Notes: generated from the sequence alone by a model not told the origin. 64,000 bases of DNA from Eleusine coracana subsp. coracana (GCA_032690845.1 CM064426.1:68808403-68872402); one strand, 5' to 3'; shown: positions 1 through 10,929, numbered from the stretch's first letter. Program-made: numbers and translations.

Positions 1-354
1 AACAAGCAAGAGCCAAATATCACTGTGATGAGAGGATTTTAATTTTAATCAAATTTAGTGGCACTCAATCTATATCTATAAATTGTATTGCTGAATCCCT
101 GTTATTAGTTAACGAAAAAAATCCGAAAAAAGGTGTGGAGGAGAGGAATTTGGGATGAGAGATAAGATAGAACTTGTCTTGGATTGGAGATGAAGAACAG
201 ACGGGAGTTGTTGAGAGTTCTGAACTAATTGGTGCCCTCCTCTATCTGTCTCTCGGATACACAGGCTAGAGCCAAACACGCACAAGCTACAGCTCACACC
301 CATTCCTCGCCAGCGATCCACAGGTTGCGCCTCCTTAGCCACCAAGCACGCGGC
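1..354. other. Intergenic, host flank of the PIF/Harbinger element
   Basis: No recognisable gene. On the minus strand a frame stays open from about 363 to 109. If the element at 358-2326 is removed, that frame continues a further roughly 15 codons into the sequence right of 2329. No family was recognised and no splice or start context supports a gene, so this is noted only as possible exon remnant. Confidence 0.3.
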
Positions 355-764
355 TAAGAGCATCTCTAGTGGGAGCTCTCAAATAAAGCCTCCTAATCAC
401 TCTTTTGAGAGCCTATTTTCAAATCTCACCTCTCAACACTATCATAAAAAGGGTTTATAGCGGCGTTATAAAAAAGCTCGTAGCGGTGATTTTGAAAAGA
501 TCTACCACTACAGTGATCCTCTAACTATTAGCGGCGGCTCCCAATGTAAACCGGCCATAAAAATTATTTTTTAGCGGCGGTTCATGTTTTAGGCCACCGC
601 TATAAATGGGCTTTATTTTCAGCGACGGCCTACAATTTCAACCGCCGCTAAAAAATAATTTTTAGCGGCGGTTTACAACTTGGCCCCCCGTTAACATTGA
701 AGCCCATTTTATTTTTGGACCCATCTTTTCCAAACCTAACTCTTTCCAATAAATCGCCTCTCTC

Positions 765-772
765 AACCCTAA
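765..772 (+). promoter_or_regulatory. Telo-box AACCCTAA in CACTA copy 1
   Basis: AACCCTAA is followed by a CT-rich leader and then the GC-rich core. The same motif in the same position relative to the core occurs in the CACTA copies at 22686-23886 and 34338-36233. Telo-boxes are known plant promoter elements; activity here is inference. Confidence 0.4.
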
Positions 773-1063
773 CTCCTCACACCACCTCTCCCTCTCTCAG
801 ACTCGAGCGCCGCCAGCGGCCACTCGCCTCCCCTCTCTGGCTGCGCGCGAGCTCGTGCGGCGGCAGAGCATGAGCAGGGCGGGGCACACGAGTTCTGGCC
901 ACGTGGGAGCTCGGGCGGTGACGCCCTCACGGACGAGGCCGAAACATGCTCTTCGGTGGCGCACCCTCCCCATCGGCCACCGCCTCCTCTCCTCCCACTC
1001 CGCGCTAGGTGAAGCTGCCTCCTGTCCCCTCAACGATAGATCCAGTCGGTGGAGGCGCCTCCC

Positions 1064-1088
1064 TCTCCTCTCCTCTCCTCTCCTCTCC
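1064..1088 (+). repeat. (CCTCT)n microsatellite
   Basis: Five near-perfect CCTCT units lie inside the GC-rich core of CACTA copy 1. A shorter run recurs at about 1141-1158. Confidence 0.8.
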
Positions 1089-2108
1089 GGTGTTAGGGCG
1101 GTGGCGCGCAGACGGAGGTGCACCGGCGGAGGCACCTACCTCTCCTCTCCTCTCCGACGACAGGGCGGAGGCTCCTCTCCCATCGTAGATCTGGCCGGCT
1201 CTTTGGCAGCACAGCCTCCCCCGTCACGGATCTGGCCAGGGCGGCCTCGCAGGAGGCCTGGCGGCGGCCTCGTTCTCAAGCGGTGGCGGCGGGGCGGCCG
1301 GGCCTATAGGCGAGCTGCGGCATCACGACCGGCGGGCCGACAGGCCTAGATCTGGCCCTAGGCGGCCGCTAGGTTTCTTTATTTTTCTAGATGTATTCGT
1401 AGTGGCGGGTCATATTGTCACCCGCCGCTACAACGATGTTCTTAACGGCGGTGTGTTTTGTTCGTGGATGACCCGCCGCTACAAACCTGCATTTTTAGCT
1501 GTGATTTGGTTGCGGTGGTTCCGTCCCCCCGCCGATATAGTGCATCTGTTCCCGCCGCTACATGTGTTTTTTGTTGTAGTGCAAACTACAATTTCAACTC
1601 TAGAAGCACTGTTCAGAAGATGGCTCTCATTTTTCTCCTGGTGAATGGGCCCCATTTGCTAGTGACTTAGACCCTAGACACGTGGGGCTGCCTACCTCAC
1701 CGGTGCTGCCAACCCCTCCTCCTTCCTTCACCACGCCATCCTCCCAACGTTCAACGCCGGCCACCCGTCACCTGTGTCAGAGAAGACTGGATCTTGTTCA
1801 CCGCATGTCGGCCGGTGAGGCCGTGCCGAAGAAGATGGGATGTCAACCATCGCCGGCTGCCGCCGCTTACCCTCTTCTCATCGCCCGCCACTTGCGACAT
1901 TTGGATCTTGGAGGCGCTGGTGGAGATCCAGCTATGGGGAAGGGGAAGGATGTAGTAGCGACGGAGATCCAGTGGGAGGGGAGTGAGCCGATGACGGGGT
2001 CGGACGGCGGCCGGCGGGGTGGGTGCGGCAGTGGCGTCATTGCTTTTTCTTCCCATCCAGGCGGGGGAGGACGGGGCAGCGGCCAGCGGGGTGGGTGCTT
2101 TGGCTCCG

Positions 2109-2167
2109 GAGAGAGAGAAAGAGAGAGGGGAGGAAAAGAGAGAAAAAAAGAAAAAAGAAAAAGAAAA
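2109..2167 (+). repeat. Polypurine tract
   Basis: About 60 bases are almost entirely A and G, inside the PIF/Harbinger-like element near its right end. Low-complexity; no function assigned. Confidence 0.8.
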
Positions 2168-2329
2168 TGGTGCGACCCACTATTGAGAGGGAGAGCTTGG
2201 TGGTGGGATTGAAGGGCCCTCCTGAGATGCGAGCCCAAATAGTAGCTCTGCTAGAATTAAAATTTTAGGCTAGACAATCAAAAAATAGGGTAGGAGCTCT
2301 CTTTGAAAACCCTGGTGGAGATGCCCTAA

Positions 2330-2927
2330 CGATGGCCGGGCAGTGGCGGCACCACGGGATGGACAGGGTAATCAATGATCTGTATACTGTAGTTGGTACT
2401 GTAGTGAGGCTACAATAGGTTCACCCAATTAATTTCCCTTGACGGTCCATCCTGAACTGGCACTGTAGCCGGGGCATGACATGGATGAGAGACAGCAGTT
2501 CCAGTGGGCTAGGCGTGGGAAGCTGTCGTGCCGTATCTGTGCTAACTAAATGAAACCCCGCGCGTAACAGTGCTGTGACGAGGTTGAGAGACAGTAGTCA
2601 GCGCAGCATCAGTGCTGACTAGATGAAACCCCGTGCATTGCCGTGGGTGTAAGAACATAACCTAGAAGAGTACTGATTTGAAATTTGAACGTAAAACTAT
2701 GGTTCATTCAAAACTGCATTACAATTAGCTGTGGACATGAACAGAAGGATCGATCACATGCATTCATTACAGACATGTCAATCAGGCATCAAAATATATT
2801 GGATGCAAAGGGAACATCTCAATTGAAGAACACAACAATGAATAGATAAACATAGACGTATTTCTTAAATAATATGAAATGTTATCTCTTGCATCACAAA
2901 CTGCACCAACGAATATATATCTCGATA
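2330..2927. other. Intergenic, nothing recognised
   Basis: Moderate-complexity sequence with two imperfect copies of a short segment containing GATGAAACCCCG (about 2549 and 2620). No coding frame of note and no transposon ends were found. Confidence 0.5.
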
Positions 2928-3316
2928 CACTACCACAAATATGGCCTTTAGCGGCGGTAGTCTAAAGGCCGTAGCGGCGCTACCCAAAGTGGACCATCAC
3001 TATAAAGGCCTGTGGCGGTTGACATTGTCAACCGCTGTTAAAGATGTCTCTTTTTTTGTGAAGAAATAATTAGCGGCAGTTGACATTTTTAACCGCTGCT
3101 AATATTAAGTAATATAGCGGCGGTTGAAGATGTCAACCACCGCTAAAGAACAGTGATAATAGCGACGGTTGACATCTTGAACCACCTTTATTTTTTTCTC
3201 AGGTCAACTGCCTCTACAAACACGTATTTATAGTTATGGTTGCGTTGCAGCGGAGTGGCCTGTCTGTCACTACATTGGTTTCTCAACCACCGCTATAGAC
3301 CCTATTTGTGGGAGTG
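2928..3316. mobile_element. Mini-CACTA element
   Basis: It starts CACTACCACAAATATGG and ends CTATTTGTGGGAGTG, which is its reverse complement with few mismatches. The interior is packed with GCGGTTGACAT and its complement around short spacers, the same subterminal repeat type as in the larger CACTA copies. Flanking triplets are ATA (2925-2927) and GTA (3317-3319), one mismatch from a perfect duplication. At 389 bp it contains essentially only subterminal repeats. Confidence 0.7.
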
Positions 3317-3956
3317 GTATCAACTTGTCCAAAACCTGGATAGATAAAAAAAAAAGAAAAACAAATAATGCACCAATGAATCCTTTTTTTTGTAAATAAA
3401 ATATATAAATGTGTTATTCTTATATTATACCAAAAATGAATAATTGACAATCTAGCATGTAAGAACCGGCTGAAAAAATCCAGATCAAAAGCGAATAATG
3501 CAGAATCCATTCTTTATATGTGAATAGAAACCGGGAGCTCTATGGGTACAAAGAGTGAAAAGGAATTTGCTCGCAAACAATTTTAACATGCTCTATGGGT
3601 ACAAAGCCAGTGCCTTATCTTTCTTTTCTTGGTAAAGCATTTAACTCTCTCGGCGCTCACAAACTCTGATGTTCAGCTTACTAGCTTAGTGTCTGTAATA
3701 TTGAAAGCTGATTCGGGTAGGCGTACAAATCTATTAGATGATGGTAGTTCCAGCGGACCCATTCAAAATTTTCATTTCATTAACATCTTTAGGCATATGC
3801 CAATTTCGCCCTTCAGAAATACAGTAAATTCAAATTTATCGCATTTAAAACTGGAGAGTGAAACCTGGCAAAAACCGGTACTACATAGGCTGGGGAGACA
3901 TGTCACGCATCTTCAAATTAAAGTTTGCAACCATGATTACATTTACCAATAAAAAA
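3317..3956. other. Intergenic, nothing recognised
   Basis: AT-rich sequence with a repeated GCTCTATGGGTACAAAG (about 3536 and 3591). No gene was recognised; open frames here are short and lack family resemblance. Confidence 0.4.
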
Positions 3957-4240
3957 GTGAAGGGGAACACGTGAAACATGCAGTGCTTAGGTAATTATAC
4001 TCCCGTTTAAAGTCCAGGGTCCAGAGGCACGGCTGCAAAACTAATGAAGAGCTCATTGAACGGGCAATGGCCATGGCATGCAGATAAAAAGCACAGCACA
4101 TTGTGGCTTGAGGACTGCCATCGGAGAATTCACAGGAAAAGCGTAGTTCCAACTTAGTATCAGTAAAGCTACTTGAGTAATTCCAGTTGTCACTGGATAT
4201 GGTCAGTTTTGGTCCAGATGCATATTTGTGGAACATGTAT
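3957..4240 (+). repeat. Dispersed repeat, copy 1 (partner 45254-45560)
   Basis: This stretch aligns by eye in direct orientation with 45254-45560. Shared blocks include AGTGCTTAGGTAA, GTGGCCATGGCATG-like sequence, and an end resembling GGATATGGTCAGTTTTGGTCCAG. Similarity appears to extend weakly to about 4620 and 45690. A part (about 4120-4185) is also echoed at 4410-4472. The repeat class is unknown, possibly a degraded transposon. Confidence 0.55.
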
Positions 4241-4647
4241 ACCCGGGATACTTAACCACTCGAAATAAAGTGCATATTGAAGGGGCACTAGAAATGACGT
4301 GCAAATAAAAACCCGAGGACCAGGCTTTGGCAGAAACTAGAGAACTAGGAGGTGCTTACCTGGTAACTGAGTAAAACTCAAAGCTCATACGACACAATGT
4401 GGCAAGAACGTCGGAATCGCAAAATGCACAAGAAAAGTGTAGTGCCAACACTGCTTAGTAAAGCTACTTAGAGTGAGAACACAAGTTGCTATATATGGCG
4501 ACTGTTGTTCCAGATGGTTATGGAATTCTATGGTGGATTTTCGTCTCATTCGGCATGGGAGGCAAGGCGAGTGCTCTTTTTTTGAGGCACAAGTAACAGT
4601 TGCAGTGGCAGCGAAATTAGCAAAGAACTCTTACTCATGGATCGGGC

Positions 4648-4823
4648 CACGACAGCATGAGACGTTTATTTTGTTGTCCCAATTCATTCGTAGCAGTGGT
4701 TAAAGATTTCAACCACAGCTACAGTCTCATTTTTTACAGTGGTTTGTTTGATCTACTTTGGACCCGTCGCAACAAATCATCGATTTGTAGCTATGGAAGT
4801 GTAGCAACAGATTTGATACCCAC
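4648..4823. mobile_element. CACTA remnant, left part (split by copia element)
   Basis: The sequence carries CACTA-type subterminal motifs in diverged form (GTAGCAGTGGTTAAAGATTTCAACCACAGC, described in parts, and TGTAGC). The left end at 4648 (CACGACAGCATG) is uncertain because the CACTA terminus is degraded. The right part lies beyond the copia element at 9597-9645, so this was a pre-existing element into which the copia inserted. Confidence 0.45.
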
Positions 4824-5046
4824 TGTTAGAGATAAGTATAGATGAGGTTACGTGACTTACAAGTTGTATGTATAACAGATAGAGTTTGCTATAGATAAAC
4901 ATAGTTTGAATAGCTTAGCTTTCTTCTGTTGTATTCATCTCTATCTGTAATCTTTATCTGTAACATCACGCCTGGGGTTGTTCCAGGCCTATATAAACAT
5001 GTAACCTGCGGCCCCTCAGGGGTAGAACGCTTCACCATATTTTACA
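4824..5046 (+). repeat. 5' LTR of copia element
   Basis: TG...CA ends; TATATAAA promoter box at 4990-4997, followed about 30 bp later by the probable transcription start region. It differs from the 3' LTR at 7 positions. Confidence 0.95.
4990..4997 (+). promoter_or_regulatory. TATA box in 5' LTR
   Basis: TATATAAA in the context GGCCTATATAAACATG, about 50 bp before the LTR end. The same box is in the 3' LTR at 9535-9542. Confidence 0.65.
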
Positions 5047-5059
5047 TGGTATTCAGAGC
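5047..5059 (+). other. Primer binding site (tRNA-iMet)
   Basis: TGGTATTCAGAGC directly follows the LTR. The canonical plant site complementary to initiator-Met tRNA is TGGTATCAGAGC; here one extra T is present. Confidence 0.85.
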
Positions 5060-5085
5060 TTGTTCCTCCACCTAGAAATCCACCG

Positions 5086-5925
5086 ATGGCGAACCAAAGC
5101 TCTGCCAATCCTCCAGCTTCTGCTACCGTCTCTGAGAAGCTTACCAAGGCCAACCATACTCTCTGGAAGGCTCAGGTGTTACCCATGCTGCGAGGCGTGC
5201 AGCTTGTTGGGTACATCGACAGCACCACGAAGGCTCCAGCCGAAACCCTTCCGGGTGTCAAGGCCGATGATCCTGCGGTGCCCAATCCTGCGTATGAAGC
5301 CTGGGTCGTTCAAGACCAACAGGTTCTGAGTTACTTGCTCTCCACCATGTCTCGTGACATGCTCACTCAAGTTCCAACCCTGCACACCGCTGCTGAGGTT
5401 TGGAGCAAGGTGGAGCGCATGCTGGCATCTCAGTCAAGGGCTCGGGTCATCAATACCCGTCTGGCCCTGGCTACAACCCAGAAGGGAACCATGACGGTGT
5501 CATAATATATCAACAAGATGAAGACACTCGCCGATGAGATGAGTTCGGCGGTAAAGAAGCTAGATGATGAAAACATCGTCAGCTACATCCTAGCTGGCTT
5601 AGACTTCGACTACAATCCTTTGGTGGCAGCAGTCGCATCTCGCGTTGAGCCGATCACGGTCGATGAACTCTTCGCTCAGCTTATATGTTTTGAGCAGCGC
5701 ATAGATCTGTTTCAGAACAATCTGCAGTCCTCTGCCAATGCTGCTTCGCGGGGTGGTCGAGGTGGTATGTTCCAGCGTGGCCATGGTGGCGGTCGTGATG
5801 GTGGTCGCGGGCGTGGAAACAACAACTACTACAAGCAGAACGGTGGCAGCTCCAGCAACAGCAAGAACCCGTGTCAGGTTTGTGGCAAATCCGGGCACTC
5901 TGCTCTCAAGTGTTACTGTCGTTTT
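5086..5925 (+). pseudogene. gag: copia gag (nucleocapsid) with in-frame stop
   Basis: Gag forms the virus-like particle that packages element RNA. The frame starts at ATG 5086 (MANQSSANPPASATV), 39 bp after the LTR. It has the Gag helical region (residues about 20-200), a Gly/Arg-rich RNA-binding stretch, and a CCHC zinc knuckle, CQVCGKSGHSALKC, at about 5872-5913. A TAA at 5503-5505 interrupts an otherwise continuous frame that resumes as YINKMKTLADEM. The expected codon there is probably CAA. The product would be truncated at about 139 residues unless read through. Identification as copia gag is secure from the knuckle and the downstream pol order. Confidence 0.9.
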
Positions 5926-7471
5926 GATGTGTCATACACTGGGGAGGAGAAAAGTGCTGCCACTGCCACCGCTTCGTGTGGCATCGACACAAATTGGTAC
6001 GCCGATTCAGGTGCCACCGATCACATCACGGGAGAACTAGACAAGCTGACAACTCGTGAGAAGTACCATGGCACTGATCAAGTCCACACGGCAAATGGAG
6101 CAGGTATGGAGATTAATCATATTGGTCATACCTTTGTTTGCACCCCTAGTAGAAATCTTTTTCTCAACAATGTTCTTTATGTTCCTAAGACTACCAAGAA
6201 TTTAGTCTCTATCCATCGCTTTACCAAAGATAATCATGTGTTTCTTGAACTTCACCCTGAATTCTTTTTGATCAAGGATCAGGACTCGAAGAGAACCCTC
6301 CTACAAGGTAGATGTAGAGGAGGCCTTTATCCCATGCCGTCCACTCCCATCAGATCGCGTAGACAGGTGTGTGCTACCATCAAGCCCTCAACAACGAGAT
6401 GGCACAGTCGATTAGGTCATCCTTCGGAGTCCGTTGTCAAGCAAGTTATTAGCAAGAATAATCTTCCTGTTTCTTTTGAGTCCAATAAAAGTTCAGTGTG
6501 TGATGCTTGTCAAAAGGGAAAGAGCCATCAATTGCCCTATCCCAAGTCTTTTAGTGTGTCTAAATTTCCTTTGGAACTTGTGTTTTCGGATGTATGGGGT
6601 CCAGCCCCTGAATCTATTGGGAGAAAATTATATTATGTCAGTTTCATTGATGATTTCAGCAAGTTTACTTGGATCTATCTTCTCAAACATAAGTCAGAAG
6701 TTTTTCAAAAATTTCATGAATTTGACAGTCTTGTTGAACGATTGTTTGACAGAAAAATCATTGCTATGCAAACCGACTGGGGAGGAGAGTATCAAAAGTT
6801 ACATTCCTTCTTTCAATGCGTAGGGATTTCACATCATGTTTCGTGCCCTCATGCTCACCAACAAAATGGTTCTATAGAGCGGAAACATAGACATATAGTT
6901 GAAGTAGGGTTATCACTCCTAGCCCATGCTTCCATGCCCTTCGCCTCCCAAGTAAAGTGATCAATGGTGAAACACCGCTTGAAAAATTATTTCATCAACA
7001 ACCAAACTACTCCTTCCTTAGGTGTTTGGCTGTGCTTGTTGGCCCAATCTTCGCCCCTACAATGAGAGAAAACTTGCTTTTCGCTCCAAGCAATGTATTT
7101 TCCTTGGCTATAGTACCATTCACAAGGGGTTTAAGTGCTTAGATGTGTCAATAGGTCGGGTTTATATCTCTCTAGATGTTGTGTTCGATGAGGAGGTACT
7201 CCCTTTTGCTGATCTCCATCCTAATGCAGGGGCAAGGTTGAGGTCTGAAATTCTTCTTCTCCCTTCCACCCTAACAAATCCTCAAATTCCTGAGTCTATG
7301 GGCGAACAAATTGTCACTGATCAATCTCTGATTAATTCTCCTACTTCCTCTGTTCATATACCTGTGTTTAATTTATCTGATCATGATGGAAGTGCTGTAG
7401 AAAGCTTTGGAAGAAACAGTGCAGAAAATGGTGTTTTGCTGCAGGGTACAGGCACTGAAGCTTCGCAATAG
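5926..7471 (+). pseudogene. pol: copia protease and integrase, deleted and frameshifted
   Basis: Protease active-site motif WYADSGATDH is at about 5995-6024. The GAG-pre-integrase/zinc-binding block follows with WHSRLGHPS and a CDACQKGKSH cysteine pair (about 6400-6530). The integrase core follows with VFSDVWGP, FIDDFSKFTW, TDWGGEY and NGSIERKHRH, giving the D,D-E pattern (about 6575-6900). The frame stops at 6958-6960. By comparison with the usual copia order, roughly 15-20 codons between LLAHASMPF and the VINGETPLEKLF motif are deleted, and the frame shifts again by about 7025 before CWPNLRPYN. A TAG at 7469-7471 then ends the linker frame, which continues in the same phase after it. Function is lost. 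Confidence 0.9.
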
Positions 7472-8871
7472 TCGGGCACTGTGATCGATGACGATCTCCC
7501 CGACATGACTGCCATGCAATCTGAACATTCAATGCACGCACTCCCGGGAGGATCCGACTTGTCTCCTGGTACATGCGTAAGTGCGGGATCATCCGCGGGT
7601 GCTTCGGTCGAGTCTACTGTTGTGTTGCCGACACCTGTGTCTAGCTGTGTGGGTCACGGATCCGCTGCTGCAGTCCATCCGACGGGATCTGCTACACCAA
7701 ACAATCTTCCGATGTCTCCTGTGCCCAATGTCTCTAGACCATTAACACAGCTTCAACAAGGTATACGACAACCAAAAATATATACTGATGGCACTATACA
7801 ATATGGCCTTGCAGTAGGAACAGAAGAGCCTAGGGATCTCACTGAAGCCTTTTCTAATGAGAAGTGGAAATCGGCTATGGACAATGAGTTTGAGGCACTA
7901 CAAAGGAACAAAACATGGCACTTGGTTCCTTTTAAAAGGGGCAGAAATATAATTGATTGTAAGTGGGTTTATAAAGTAAAAAGAAAGGCTGATGGATCAA
8001 TAGACAAGTATAAGGCAAGATTGGTAGCAAAAGGATTCAAGCAAAGATATGGTATTAATTATGAGGATACTTTTAGCCCAGTTGTTAAAGCGACAACTAT
8101 TCGACTTATCTTGTCTACTGCAGTATCTAGAGGATGGAGTTTACGCCAGTTGGATGCACAGAATGCGTTTCTTCATGGCGTTTTGGAGGAAGAAGTGTTC
8201 ATGAGACAACCACCTGGGTATGAAAATAAGGAACTTCCACATCATGTATGTAAGTTGGATAAGGCTATTTATGGTCTTAAGCAAGCACCTTGTGCATGGT
8301 GTGCTTGTCTAAGTGCTAGACTTCAACAGTTGGGTTTTGTATCCTCCAAATAGATACTTCTTTGTTTTACTTCCATAAGGATAATGTCACGGTTTATTTT
8401 TTAGTTTATGTGGATGATATTATAGTTGCAAGTTCCTCTCCTGATGCTACAAGAGCTTTCCTTCAAGGTCTAGAGAAAGATTTTGCTTTAAAGGATCTGG
8501 GTGATCTACACTACTTTCTTGGGATTGAAGTGAAGAAAATTAATGATGGTATTCTGATGACACAAGAGAAATACACCATGGATCTGCTCAAAAAAGTAGG
8601 TATGAGCTCTTGTAAGCCCATTACAACTCCAATGTCGATTTCAAAGAAATTACCTATAACATATGGTGATGCCCTTGGACCTGAGGATTCTACAAACTAT
8701 TGTAGCATTGTAGGAGGGTTACAATATTTAACTCTGACTCGGCCAGTTATATCCTTTTGTGTAAACAAGGTCTGTCAGTTTTTACATGCTCCTACTACTG
8801 ATCATTTAACGGCTGTTAAGAGAATCCTTAGATATGTGAGAGGGACCATTGATATTGGACTTGAAATTTGA
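7472..8871 (+). pseudogene. pol: copia reverse transcriptase with frameshift
   Basis: The RT domain copies element RNA into DNA. It starts around DNEFEALQRNKTW (about 7880) and contains KWVYKVKRKADGSI, RLVAKGFKQ, LDAQNAFLHG and KAIYGLKQAP. The catalytic YVDD follows (about 8407-8418) in LVYVDDIIVA. A one-base loss at about 8351 puts SSK and DTSLFYFHK in different frames. The downstream frame holds the rest, including DLHYFLGIEV. A TGA at 8869-8871 interrupts the connection to RNase H in the same phase, probably an Arg codon that decayed. Confidence 0.92.
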
Positions 8872-9390
8872 AAGTCAAGCTCTATGCTGGTTAGTGCTTT
8901 TTTGGATGCAGATTGGGCTGGCTGTTTAGATGATCGTAGGTCCACTGGAGGTTTTGCAGTATTTTTGGGGTCCAATCTTATTTCTTGGAGTGCTAGGAAA
9001 CAATCAACAGTATCGAGGTCTAGCACAGAAGCGGAATATAAATCTCTAGCAAATGCAACTACCGAAGTAATGTGGGTTCAAAGTTTGCTTACAGAAATTG
9101 GAGTTCAACATCCATCAGCAGCTCAGCTTTGGTGTGACAACCTAGGAGCAGTTTATTTAACTGCTAATCCAGTTTTTCATGCAAGAATGAAGCATATCGA
9201 AGTCGACTATCATTTTGTACGTGAGAGAGTTGCGCGTAAGCTGCTGGATGTAAGGTTTGTTAATTCCGGTGATCAAGTTGCTGATGGTTTTACAAAACTA
9301 CTTTCACTTCGACAGTTGATAGAATTTATTCACAATCTCAATCTTGGACGGTTGAGATTGAGGGAGGGTGTTAGAGATAAGTATAGATGA
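8872..9390 (+). pseudogene. pol: copia RNase H domain
   Basis: The C-terminal RNase H of the copia polyprotein shows DADWAGC, RRSTGGF, SRSSTEAEYKSLA and the KHIEVDYHFVRE block typical of the family. The frame is intact from the preceding TGA to a TGA at 9388-9390, a few codons inside the 3' LTR, as is usual. It lacks its own promoter or start and would be made only as part of the interrupted polyprotein. Confidence 0.92.
9357..9368 (+). other. Polypurine tract of copia element
   Basis: ATTGAGGGAGGG lies immediately before the 3' LTR TG, the expected position for plus-strand priming. Confidence 0.85.
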
Positions 9391-9591
9391 GGTTACATGA
9401 CTTACAAGTTGTATGTATAACAGATAGAGTTTGCTGTAGATAAACATAGTTTGAATAGCTTAGCTTTCTTATGTTGTATTCATCTCTATCTGTAATCTTT
9501 ACCTGTAACACCACGCCTGGGGTTGTTCTAGGCCTATATAAACATGTAACCTGCGGCCCCTCAGGGGTAGAATGCTTCACCATATTTTACA
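9369..9591 (+). repeat. 3' LTR of copia element
   Basis: TGTTAGAG to TTTTACA, same length as the 5' LTR, followed by the CCCAC duplication at 9592-9596. Confidence 0.95.
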
Positions 9592-9645
9592 CCCACCACT
9601 ACATGTTCTTTTCAACCTCCTCTACAAACCTTTTTTGTAGTAGTG
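9592..9645. mobile_element. CACTA remnant, right end
   Basis: It ends CTTTTTTGTAGTAGTG, the reverse complement of CACTACTACAAAAAAG, a CACTA terminus with adjacent subterminal motif CCTCTACAAACC. It is the right end of the element interrupted by the copia insertion. Confidence 0.6.
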
Positions 9646-10929
9646 ATTTGTCCCTATTAGAAAACTATATTTGTATTGTTATTCATTCCTACTTGGCTAA
9701 TTTTTAGAATCTTTATATTGACAATTTAATTTGGAGCACAAATAGTAGTCACCCAATGTGGTGTTGAACATGCGCTGCTAGGTGCACATCTAATTGAGTG
9801 AAATATATGTGTGCAATAAAGTGATGGGATGAAAAAAAAAGATACGTCATGCAATTTCTAGGCCTTTTTGGTCCATAAAAGGGCAAAGGAAAGAGCACAA
9901 GCCTACAGGAGACAGACTGTTCCAGTATCAGAACATGGGAAACACTTCTTCAGTTATTTTGGGTAGAAACTGGTCCGAGTAGTTGGTGATGGATACGCCA
10001 ATGGCTTACTATATACCAAATACCACTAGGGATGCGATGCGTTGGGAGCTCACCGTGGCTACCACCGGTCTGTTAGACAATAGACCACACCACTGTTCAT
10101 TAGGCAAGCGTGTGAGGGGCGTTATGTTTGTTAGATTCTTTCTCTTGGGCCCGTAGAGCATCTCAGTTGGAGTTGGTTGGCGTCATGGTGTGCATGGCGC
10201 GAGCCTATGGCGAGCCGAGGTGCAGGATCTGGGCGCTCCTCGTACACCGTGAGTGCTCTTTCTGGAGTCTAGCATCAGTTGACGGAAGGCCATCGCGCCG
10301 CCATATAAGCGAGGCTCCTCGTCTGACCAATACTCGGCGGGCAAGGCATGTAGAGCTCCAAACTTGCAACGCCAGTTGAAGAAGGTACAGGAACTCAGTA
10401 GTAACTGAGAAAAAAAATCAGAAAAAACAATGGTGTTCCTGAATCCTGAGGCGAGTGGAGACCGGCTAGAGTTGGTGACTGCTTGGCATTATTGGGGCCG
10501 TACAGCAGTGGTGGAGGACAGAAACAAGTAATATATGACAGAGTTCATTGATATAAATTCATGGAACCAAGCAAATGATCTGTAGTTGTAGAAAATATGA
10601 CTTAATATCCTAATTAAAATATACAATCGTAGTGATTCATCCTGTATGAGCGCCGAGACAGCAACAGTTCTGCATATTATAACAGAAGAATTTACAGGAA
10701 AAGAATGAAAACATTCGATCTCTCTAACCTTCCTAACGTTCCAAAGCGGCCCTCCCACCTTTGCCTTTCAGCTCTCTATGATATGCTACAGTGCCGTGTA
10801 TACCGTGCACTCTGCAGCTTGCAGGCCTCGGATTGCTTTGGCACCGTGCGCTCCACTGCTTGCAAGCCTCAGGCTGACCTGCTGGATTGCCCGCTCAGTA
10901 AGTGTATGCATGGAAGTTGCTTGGACAAC
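9646..10929. other. Intergenic, nothing recognised
   Basis: Mixed-composition sequence with no recognisable coding region, transposon ends or RNA gene. Open frames (for example 10128-10379) are short and resemble no family known to me. Confidence 0.4.

Larger units (their letters stand above)
437..1581. mobile_element. Non-autonomous CACTA element (copy 1)
   Basis: It begins CACTATCATAAAAAGGG and ends with TTTTTTGTTGTAGTG, the reverse complement of CACTACAACAAAAAA. CAA lies on both sides (434-436 and 1582-1584), the 3-bp duplication expected for CACTA/En-Spm. Subterminal regions (about 450-700 and 1400-1565) carry many copies of TAGCGGCGG in both orientations. The core (780-1375) is GC-rich with proline/arginine-rich open frames on both strands and no transposase signature. 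It sits inside the PIF/Harbinger element, so it is the younger insertion. Open frames such as 855-1349 look compositional rather than genic. Confidence 0.88.
358..2326. mobile_element. PIF/Harbinger-like non-autonomous element
   Basis: The left end reads GAGCATCTCTAG. The reverse complement of the right end reads GGGCATCTCCACC. These are imperfect terminal inverted repeats of about 25 bp. The element is flanked by TAA at 355-357 and TAA at 2327-2329, the 3-bp duplication typical of PIF/Harbinger. Without the nested CACTA element (437-1581) about 820 bp remain. The interior at 1585-2260 is GC-rich, carries a short direct repeat (GCGGGGTGGGTGC at about 2014 and 2088) and a long purine tract, and encodes no transposase. 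It is a non-autonomous, MITE-like copy. Confidence 0.75.
4824..9591 (+). mobile_element. Ty1-copia LTR retrotransposon, complete but coding-dead
   Basis: Two 223-bp LTRs (4824-5046, 9369-9591) begin TGTTAGAG and end TTTTACA. CCCAC flanks both sides (4819-4823 and 9592-9596). A primer binding site follows the left LTR and a polypurine tract precedes the right LTR. Between them is one gag-pol region in the copia order gag, protease, integrase, reverse transcriptase, RNase H. The LTRs differ at 7 of 223 positions by eye (about 3%), mostly transitions, so the insertion is fairly recent. At least three in-frame stops and two frameshifts or deletions disable it. It sits inside an older CACTA remnant. 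Confidence 0.95.

Noticed and set aside
797..1349. Overlapping open frames in the core of CACTA copy 1 as genes
   Set aside because: Open on both strands through GC-rich, low-complexity sequence, with no recognised domain. They look compositional.
1682..2238. 176- and 123-codon frames in the PIF/Harbinger element
   Set aside because: No transposase motif, low-complexity tail, both strands open.
2334..2350. CAGTGGCGGCACC as a hAT terminus
   Set aside because: No matching inverse end or 8-bp duplication nearby.
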